From Pseudoalteromonas sp. MMG010 (GTDB lineage: Bacteria > Pseudomonadota > Gammaproteobacteria > Enterobacterales > Alteromonadaceae): 64,000 nt of DNA. Both the position numbers and the translations under genes were made by a program. The notes below the pieces were generated by a model, which worked only from the letters and a program-made list of their open reading frames with translations, had not been told where the DNA came from and made no database searches. The DNA lies in NCBI RefSeq assembly GCF_018100905.1, contig NZ_JAGJEG010000001.1, forward strand, positions 248,001 through 312,000. Reading direction: 5' to 3'. Below are positions 58,254-64,000 of the stretch, piece after piece (positions within the stretch are counted from its first letter, which is position 1; every line of letters starts with the position of its first letter).

Positions 58254-59096
58254 CTAATTACCTAGGCTGGATACTGAACCATTTGCATTAATTAAAAACT
58301 GTTTTTCTGCAAAAATATGGTTTTTATAATTATCGGCACCTTTATAAATTACTCGTAATTTACCTGGTAAGTTTAGCAACCCTTTTTCTAATAATGATAC
58401 ATTCGCTATTTTTTTATCTATTTCAGGGAAAATACTAAAACCATTTAAAATAGCGACTTTCGTTTCTGTGCTTGTATTATTAGCGGTATAAAACGCCTCA
58501 ATACTACCAAATGAACTATATTGACCCGTTTGCGACATTGTTAATCTAATTGATGAAACATCGTTAGTTTCTGCCTTTACTAACTTTATATCTTCAATGC
58601 CTACTTTAGGTCTTTCAAGCTTACCTTGGCGTAAAATAATAGGGATTGAGTAACTTAAAATAAAATTAACATTTACACCCGCATTTAATTCTTTCGACGA
58701 GCTTGTATCGTTTGGTAGAGCCCTAAAAAGTAAATGAGAGCGATATTCTTGCGCAACTAAACCTTTTGGTTTTCTAAGTGCCAGCTTAACTATTTGACGC
58801 TCTCCTGGCGCTAGGCTCACTTGTGAAGGGCTCACACGTATCATACTACTCAATGCTTTGGGGTTGGTCATCGTATCGTCTAGCGTATAAAACCCACCTT
58901 CAGGTTTAGCTATTTTTTCTTGCCATTGTAAACGATACGTTTGATGTTGCTTACTATCATTAATTAAAATTATTTTTTCTACACGCTGACGTTCGTCAAA
59001 CGCAACTCGAGTGGGTGAAATAAGTAAATTAGCATAACTAAAAGCACTAAATATAATCTGAAAAAATAGGAAAAAGGTAAAAAAATATCGCTTCAT
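58254..59096 (-). CDS. PapD-like periplasmic chaperone of the fibre system
   Basis: 280 residues. Signal peptide ends near FSYANLLISPTR. The first Ig-like domain has LISPTRVAFDERQR and SMIRVSPSQVSLAPGERQIVKLALRKP, with the chaperone pattern of Arg and the G1 strand area. Longer than FimC/PapD. It would guide DUF4402 subunits to the usher-like protein. Between the minor DUF4402 gene and the usher gene. Confidence 0.85.
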   Translation of the reverse strand: MKRYFFTFFLFFQIIFSAFSYANLLISPTRVAFDERQRVEKIILINDSKQHQTYRLQWQEKIAKPEGGFYTLDDTMTNPKALSSMIRVSPSQVSLAPGERQIVKLALRKPKGLVAQEYRSHLLFRALPNDTSSSKELNAGVNVNFILSYSIPIILRQGKLERPKVGIEDIKLVKAETNDVSSIRLTMSQTGQYSSFGSIEAFYTANNTSTETKVAILNGFSIFPEIDKKIANVSLLEKGLLNLPGKLRVIYKGADNYKNHIFAEKQFLINANGSVSSLGN

Positions 59097-59118
59097 TTAG
59101 TAAAGTCCTTTACTTATA

Positions 59119-59574
59119 TTAATTGTATTCAATAATTAGTTGAAATTGTGCTGAAAATGTTTCATCTGTATAGTGACTGCCATTACCTAAGGTATTAATT
59201 TTACCTCCAACATTAAAAACCGCCGTTCCGTGTCCATTTGTAACAATATCGGTGTTATACACTAGCTCATTTAAAATAAAAAAAGGGGTGCTCGCACTCA
59301 CACGGGTTAATGATGTGTTGCTTGCTGTATGAGATATTGATAATGCTTGATGTGGGAGTAAGCCATCTAAAAGTATCTCTGCAGGTTCTCCCGCCTCTAC
59401 AATATGTATATCGTTAGTAATATTACTACGACCATTTGGCAATAACTCAAGTGAGCTTACTCTTTCATTTTTAGCTACAACAATAGTACCAAAGTTAAGC
59501 TGTTGTAAAACAGTAATTTGAGATGACAACTCACATGAAAAAATAATTATACATACATAAAAAAACTTTAGCAT
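59119..59574 (-). CDS. DUF4402 pilin-like protein, probable minor subunit
   Basis: 151 residues. A short signal peptide (CIIIFSCELSS); the opening ITVLQQLNFGTIVVAKNE and the end FSAQFQLIIEYN show DUF4402 hallmarks. Placed directly after the larger DUF4402 gene with a 25-base gap. Probably a tip or adaptor subunit; not tested. Confidence 0.75.
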   Translation of the reverse strand: MLKFFYVCIIIFSCELSSQITVLQQLNFGTIVVAKNERVSSLELLPNGRSNITNDIHIVEAGEPAEILLDGLLPHQALSISHTASNTSLTRVSASTPFFILNELVYNTDIVTNGHGTAVFNVGGKINTLGNGSHYTDETFSAQFQLIIEYN

Positions 59575-59599
59575 TTAGTGTCATCTCCAATCGAACCTC

Positions 59600-60226
59600 T
59601 TAATTATAATTAACCGTAACAGAAACATCTCCAGTATAAGCTACATCATCTGTATACGAAGTAAATACTGTTTTGTCTGTTGTTAATGTAGCGCCCAGGC
59701 TAAAAGTTGCACTACCGTTAATGTCTGTAGTTATTATAGCTGGTGTGCCATCAATATCACCAGAGTCACCGCTATTGGTTCCATCAACCACATAGAATGT
59801 AAAGTCACTTAAGGTAAAGCCCGGTCCACCAGGAGGAGCATCTTGAGCGATCATATCTACTGTTGTACCTGACATATCTTCTATTGCAATGTCTGTGAAA
59901 CCTGATGCACCTGCAATAGTAAATGTAGCCGGCGATAAATCTGTATCATCTAAAACACTAACCTCAGCAGTGTCACCATTAGCACCAGTAGCATCATAAA
60001 TAGGGTTGCTTCCTGCCAAAGCAGGAAGCTCTATTGAAGCAAAATCAGTAATACTCGAGCCATTTGTTGCACGTATAATACCAAAATTTAACGGATCACC
60101 CGCAGTAAATTCAAAACTGTTTTGAACGGTTACCGAAGCCGTAACCGTAGTAGTTTCAGCTATTGTAGCAAAAGATGTAAAAGTAAAAGCCGCGGCAATA
60201 CTTGTTAATTTAATAATATTTTTCAT
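59600..60226 (-). CDS. DUF4402 pilin-like protein, probable major subunit
   Basis: 208 residues from ATG 60226, six bases after AGGGA. Signal peptide ends near FATIAE. Then TASVTVQNSFEFTAGDPLNFG, the DUF4402 opening, and at the end DDVAYTGDVSVTVNYN. Ser/Thr/Asp-rich, low in Cys, like surface fibre subunits. Preceded by a terminator for the upstream lipoprotein gene, so it probably heads its own transcript, allowing high expression. Confidence 0.8.
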   Translation of the reverse strand: MKNIIKLTSIAAAFTFTSFATIAETTTVTASVTVQNSFEFTAGDPLNFGIIRATNGSSITDFASIELPALAGSNPIYDATGANGDTAEVSVLDDTDLSPATFTIAGASGFTDIAIEDMSGTTVDMIAQDAPPGGPGFTLSDFTFYVVDGTNSGDSGDIDGTPAIITTDINGSATFSLGATLTTDKTVFTSYTDDVAYTGDVSVTVNYN

Positions 60227-60341
60227 AATTAATCCCTGTATAAATAATATAAACCCAACTTTTGTTAAGGTTAAATTAATTATCGGCACTTTGCATTAAC
60301 TCTTTAGTAATAATTAATTGTATCTAAACAAAAAAATGGAA

Positions 60342-60365
60342 AAACCAAGCATAAAGGATTGGTTT
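60342..60365 (-). terminator. Terminator upstream of the DUF4402 major subunit gene
   Basis: AAACCAA and TTGGTTT arms around a 10-base loop on the minus strand with a T-rich tail. It lies between the SPOR lipoprotein at 60422 and the pilin-like gene. Confidence 0.55.
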
Positions 60366-60421
60366 ATTCTATTAATACCTCTTACACCTTTGTCTCTGTG
60401 GCATTATTTAAAAGTGTTTAA

Positions 60422-61072
60422 TTAAATTACCTCTCCTAAAAATGGGGCTGGTGAACACGTTTGTGCCATTTTTTCAGCTAGGTAACAAAATATTTTTGCC
60501 TCGTCTGTATTTTTAAACGGACCTGCTCTTAATCCATATAAAGTTGTACCAACATTGTGTTTTTCAAACATAGTAAAATGAAAACTATTAAATGCTTGTG
60601 GGTAGTGTGACTTAAGTTTTTTTACTTTAGTTTTTACTAACTCGGGTTTAGCGTACCAGCCTAATTGAGCCCCTATTGCCGTTTTGGTGGCTAAGCTGTG
60701 CATATCGGCCCATGATGTTACGTCAGTATTTTCGGTTATATTTTCGGTTATATTTTTTTGTGGTGTTGTCATCGTTTGTTTTTCGCCATGTTGCTCTGCA
60801 ACAATTTTTTGGCGTAATGACGCTGGATTTTCATCAAGAGGGGTATTCATGGCTAATGCCGTGATCAACAGTTTTAAATCACTTTCCATCTCGGTGAGTC
60901 TATTAATACTTTCTTGTTGGCTATGCCACTGCTGTACATAGTTTTTTACTTGTTGATCGGTCATAAGTGATGCTGAGCCGCTCATTTTTTCTTCATTAAT
61001 ATGACTACATGAGCCAATAAAAAAAGGGCTAATAAAAACGCAAATTAACAATAATGGGGTTTTTGAAAACAT
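60422..61072 (-). CDS. SPOR-like lipoprotein, diverged
   Basis: 216 residues from ATG 61072 (GAGAG five bases upstream). Lipobox FIGSC. A helix VKNYVQQWHSQQESINRL parallels the two other SPOR lipoproteins. The C-terminal SPOR-like segment (about 135-210: LGWYAKPELVKTKVK; LYGLRAGPFKNTDEAKIF) carries C-x9-C (CYLAEKMAQTC). An outer-membrane anchor to peptidoglycan is the likely role. Confidence 0.75.
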   Translation of the reverse strand: MFSKTPLLLICVFISPFFIGSCSHINEEKMSGSASLMTDQQVKNYVQQWHSQQESINRLTEMESDLKLLITALAMNTPLDENPASLRQKIVAEQHGEKQTMTTPQKNITENITENTDVTSWADMHSLATKTAIGAQLGWYAKPELVKTKVKKLKSHYPQAFNSFHFTMFEKHNVGTTLYGLRAGPFKNTDEAKIFCYLAEKMAQTCSPAPFLGEVI

Positions 61073-61145
61073 AATAACTCTCGACCATAAAAACACTGAT
61101 TAGAATTAAGCAGGTTTTATGCCACGATTAATATATCCATGAGTT

Positions 61146-61790
61146 TTAAAGAGGGTTTTGGGTGTAATTAGTTACTATACAGTCGAGCTTGTATTGCTTA
61201 ATAATTTTACAATCAGCTTGTGCTGTTTGTAATTTTTCGTAGGAGCTCACTTTAAGCCGGTAGTACGTTTTATCGTGTACTTTCGCTACTTCAACATTTG
61301 TAAGCACTTGCGCTCTAAATAATGGAGCCGCTTTTATTTTAATTTCTTTTAATGCGGTTCGTGCACTATCCATAGAATCTACTGAAGCTAGTTGTAGTGC
61401 GAAGTTTCGTGGCTCGTCATCTAAGTAGCTCTTTTTTTGTGTTTTGTTTATATTCGCTGCGGGTGTGGTGTTATTTGTTTTATACTTTGAGCGAGTAGAG
61501 TACCCTTTTGAAGGACTATTTTGCTGAGCAATCGCCTTACTGTTAATTATATCGATATGTTTTACTAAGTAAGTAATTTCGTTTTCGAGTTTAAGTAGTC
61601 GCTCAATTCCTTTACGTGCTTTGTGCCATTGTTTTACTGCACTTTTTAACTCTTTTAATTCTTGCTCTGTAATTATGGCGGGTTTTTCTATCGGCTCATT
61701 CGTTAATGAATTATTAGGCGCAGTTGTGCACCCTGTAATAAACAGCATAACAAAACTAAAAATAATCATTTTATTATTTATCGTAAACAT
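61146..61790 (-). CDS. SPOR-domain lipoprotein, first gene of the fibre cluster
   Basis: 214 residues. Lipobox FITGC. Helix ELKSAVKQWHKARKGIERLL and SPOR-like C-terminus (about 135-210: NFALQLASVDSMDSARTALK; YYRLKVSSYEKLQTAQADCK) with C-x9-C (CKIIKQYKLDC). Nearly the same layout as the protein at 54522-55214, so the two genes probably arose by duplication. A start seven codons later is possible. Confidence 0.8.
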   Translation of the reverse strand: MFTINNKMIIFSFVMLFITGCTTAPNNSLTNEPIEKPAIITEQELKELKSAVKQWHKARKGIERLLKLENEITYLVKHIDIINSKAIAQQNSPSKGYSTRSKYKTNNTTPAANINKTQKKSYLDDEPRNFALQLASVDSMDSARTALKEIKIKAAPLFRAQVLTNVEVAKVHDKTYYRLKVSSYEKLQTAQADCKIIKQYKLDCIVTNYTQNPL

Positions 61791-62251
61791 TAAGTCTGTA
61801 TCCTAAATGCATTAGCGCATATAAGCTAAACACTTTATAGGCATTCAACTTTAATAGATTAGAAAAGAATTACTGTATACTAATAAGTAGCAAGTTGTTG
61901 TAAATAACACAACAAGCAGCTTTTAAATCGTCCATGATTATAATATTAAGTATATTAATTGCTCTATTAAAACAAGCTTTACAGTATTAGTATAATCTTG
62001 TTTTATATCATAGTTTTTAAATATACATTTTTATAAAATAAACCACAACTTTTTACTTAGGCTTTAAGCATTAAAAAACCCCCAACAATTAGAATGTCCA
62101 ATTATTGAGGGTCATTTTAAAATAACGCTTTTTTATTTGTGACTTACGATTCACTGCATTAGCTTTTGCATGCGCTTAATTGCTGTAAAATTAAACAGCC
62201 GATAACCTATCTCATTTTTTTAAAGTCTTTAGGTTACAAATAATGTTATTT
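61791..62251. other. Non-coding stretch between the fibre cluster and the thyA remnant
   Basis: About 460 AT-rich bases. It must hold the promoter of the fibre cluster. A hairpin at 62079-62111 (10 of 12 pairs, arms CCCCCAACAATT and AATTATTGAGGG) followed leftward by six T's is a fair terminator for leftward transcription, and would have ended thyA. Confidence 0.5.
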
Positions 62252-62581
62252 TTATACTGAAAATGGATATTGAATCGCCTCGTGGCATTGATAACCTTGA
62301 ACTTCAAAATCATCACGCGTTACCCATGTTTCTATATCTTCAAGTGAAGTTATATTTGGATTAATCACTAATTTAGGTGATTCAAATGGCTCGCGCTTTA
62401 ACTGCACATCACGCATTAATTCAAACTGGTTTTCATAAATATGCGCGTTTGCTATTTTATGATAAGCCTTACCTGGCTTATGTCCGGTAATTTGTGCTAC
62501 TAACGCTAATAATACAAAGCATTGTATTTGATTGAAGTTTTTTGTGACATTGGGGGTTAAACCTAAAATCGTTTCGCACAA
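62252..62581 (-). pseudogene. thyA: Remnant of thymidylate synthase, C-terminal part
   Basis: Covers about the last 109 codons. It begins at the catalytic-Cys region (LCETILGL against RSCDVFLGL in intact enzymes) with a stop codon (TGA) about five codons upstream; the N-terminal half is missing. [20 protein letters not shown] and [17 protein letters not shown] are the conserved C-terminal segments, so recent decay is likely. About six extra residues (near TPNVTKN) lie after ILGL. No start with a ribosome-binding site is convincing. An intact thyA would be expected elsewhere. Confidence 0.85.
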
Positions 62582-62830
62582 ATATTTAAAGCTCTTTCAA
62601 TAAAAAATCACCTTGATATAGCTAGCCCAGTCATCAATTCAGTTAGTCACTGATATGAAGTGTTATAAACCAGCTTCTTTCATTGTAATCCACACTACTA
62701 TTTATTACTGCCTCTATTACTTATATTTTGAAACATCACTCAATGCCAAAATAATTGTATTGATTACAATAAATTATTTTGATTAAATAACATGGGTCAA
62801 AAAGGTATAAAACATATAGAGAAGGAACTT

Positions 62831-64000
62831 ATGATAAAAAAGCATCGCAATACCCATTTTCTACGTAATTTATTCGGTTTATTTATATTTTTAATATCAA
62901 CAAACAATGCATTTGCATGTGAAGATGTTTACCCTAATAAAAAGACTGTAATCAAGACATATCGAGATACAGGATGTGTTGATATCAAACTAGCAAATCC
63001 AAATAAAACTTATTTTGTTGCCGACTCCAGCATAAAAAAAGATGGGGCATATAGAATAACAATAAAAAATAGTTCAGGTACAACAATTTTGAATGAAGAT
63101 ATTAGTTATTCAGCAAATCAGTTTACTGTAGCGGAAAAACTAAATACATTACAACACTCAGATTTTACTATTAGTCTTGAGCCACTAACTACACTAACTG
63201 ATTATACTTATACAGTTATTCACGATTCAAACCTTGAGTCAAGTGTAAGCACTATCTATATAGGATTACAAACAGTAAAGAGTAATGCTTCAGTAGAACC
63301 TCCGTTCCCTCAAAATTTAATGATGATGTCAACATCATCAACGTCAACAACGGGAACTATTGGTGAAGTGGCACAATGTAATGCAGGTAATAGACCACCA
63401 ACACTACCGCCAAGAGCAAGGTCAAACGGTGCGCCTTTAAATATAAATAGTGTCTTAAGAGTGACACGTGATTGGACAGCAAAAATAAACAATGAGCTTA
63501 TCCATCAAGACGCTGCTATTGCAGCAATAGTGGCAAGAGGTTATGCCATGCATAATTTTGGTGGTGCTTTAGATGTTGCTCACAGTAGTCAATCAGACTA
63601 TGTTGGTACTTCTTCTATGGGGAATTTCCTATATGGTGCTAATCTAAGAGCTATGGGAATGTCAGCCGATGCTATAATTCGCTTATCCGCAGGCACACAA
63701 AGCCTCCCCAGTAAAGGATGGTTTCAAGGAGCCGTTGATTTCGTAAATAACTCAGGCGACAACCCGGGAGATCCATTAGAAGTAATGAGGGGCATTAATT
63801 ATTACGATGAAGTCTTTTCTAATAATCAAAATGACTCAAGCCATGCTAGTTGCATAGATGACCAGTCAATTGCTAATGACTCCACATTGAACGATGCTTC
63901 AAACGACGAAACTTCTAGCGGCTCTGGTGGTGGCGGTGGCGAAGGTTCAGGCGATTTAGGAGATCCAGATCCTGACATGGGTGGTGGTAGTGGCGGTGGC
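62831..64000 (+). CDS. Secreted protein with probable toxin-44-like domain (runs off the right edge)
   Basis: 390 codons open to the end of the window. ATG follows GAAGGAAC. Signal peptide ends near STNNAFACED. A beta-rich region (about 30-160) with three Cys; then a segment at about 215-330 with MHNFGGALDVAHSSQ, SSMGNFLYGANLRAMGMSAD and NPGDPLEVMRGINYYDE, which resembles the bacterial toxin 44 domain (GNFxYGA and DDPxDxxxIxxGIxY patterns recalled from that family). A Ser/Asn/Asp-rich linker ends in repeated GGGG stretches at the edge. If right, a secreted toxin or effector; its immunity partner would be beyond the edge. The family call is from memory of the motif. Confidence 0.55.
   Translation, partial: MIKKHRNTHFLRNLFGLFIFLISTNNAFACEDVYPNKKTVIKTYRDTGCVDIKLANPNKTYFVADSSIKKDGAYRITIKNSSGTTILNEDISYSANQFTVAEKLNTLQHSDFTISLEPLTTLTDYTYTVIHDSNLESSVSTIYIGLQTVKSNASVEPPFPQNLMMMSTSSTSTTGTIGEVAQCNAGNRPPTLPPRARSNGAPLNINSVLRVTRDWTAKINNELIHQDAAIAAIVARGYAMHNFGGALDVAHSSQSDYVGTSSMGNFLYGANLRAMGMSADAIIRLSAGTQSLPSKGWFQGAVDFVNNSGDNPGDPLEVMRGINYYDEVFSNNQNDSSHASCIDDQSIANDSTLNDASNDETSSGSGGGGGEGSGDLGDPDPDMGGGSGGG

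Overview
The window is a 64 kb chromosomal segment of a marine gammaproteobacterium, most likely Pseudoalteromonas or a close relative in the Alteromonadales. The evidence is the gene order (fimV/hubP-asd-pdxB-fabB-mnmC; truA upstream of accD-folC-dedD; motY opposite rnt; epmC with yfcL), the tmRNA tag ANDDNYSLAA, the AT-rich intergenic DNA and the protein sequences. No culture or database search supports the genus call; it rests on recognition alone.

Layout. 1-5.9 kb: the 5' part of tig, a five-gene tRNA operon (three identical Pro-UGG copies plus Arg-UCU and His-GUG) behind a strong stringent-type promoter, then folD, cysS, ppiB and lpxH. 6-8.5 kb: a periplasmic solute-binding protein, miaE and a Yip1-family membrane protein. 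8.5-25.3 kb: a long, almost wholly leftward housekeeping block: cvpA-purF (with its own promoter and separated from dedD by a terminator), dedD-folC-accD, truA, a very large and highly repetitive fimV/hubP, asd-pdxB and fabB, with mnmC divergent from fabB. 25.3-41 kb: mixed genes including an NAD(P)-binding SDR, an unrecognised two-helix membrane protein, an orphan DUF2235 hydrolase, tmRNA, a DUF342 protein, rnt, motY, an aromatic amino-acid permease, ggt, grxA and deaD. 41-45.1 kb: two arrays of a previously unfamiliar ~175-180 bp tandem repeat flank an epmC / ATP-NAD-kinase-like / yfcL operon and a glutathione S-transferase gene. 45-48.1 kb: a DUF4112 protein, a TonB-dependent receptor with a His-rich N-terminus and a Cys-rich small secreted protein, suggesting metal handling.

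Accessory part, 48.1-64 kb. A solitary 980-residue AlbA_2-NACHT NTPase (a probable anti-phage STAND-type protein) sits in front of the 3' end of tRNA-Arg(CCU). On the other side of that tRNA lies a leftward 9.3 kb cluster of ten genes: two SPOR lipoproteins, two DUF4402 pilin-like proteins, a PapD-like chaperone, a 998-residue usher-like outer-membrane protein that ends in its own SPOR-like domain, another SPOR lipoprotein, and three paralogous FlgO-family lipoproteins. All four SPOR-like C-termini share a C-x9-C pair. I read this as a variant chaperone-usher surface-fibre system whose outer-membrane parts are tied to peptidoglycan; it is the best candidate in this window for an undescribed system. 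The right edge holds a decayed 3' fragment of thyA and an incomplete secreted protein with a probable toxin-44-like domain.

Limits: family assignments come from motif recognition without searches; repeats were counted by eye; promoters and terminators are predictions from sequence.
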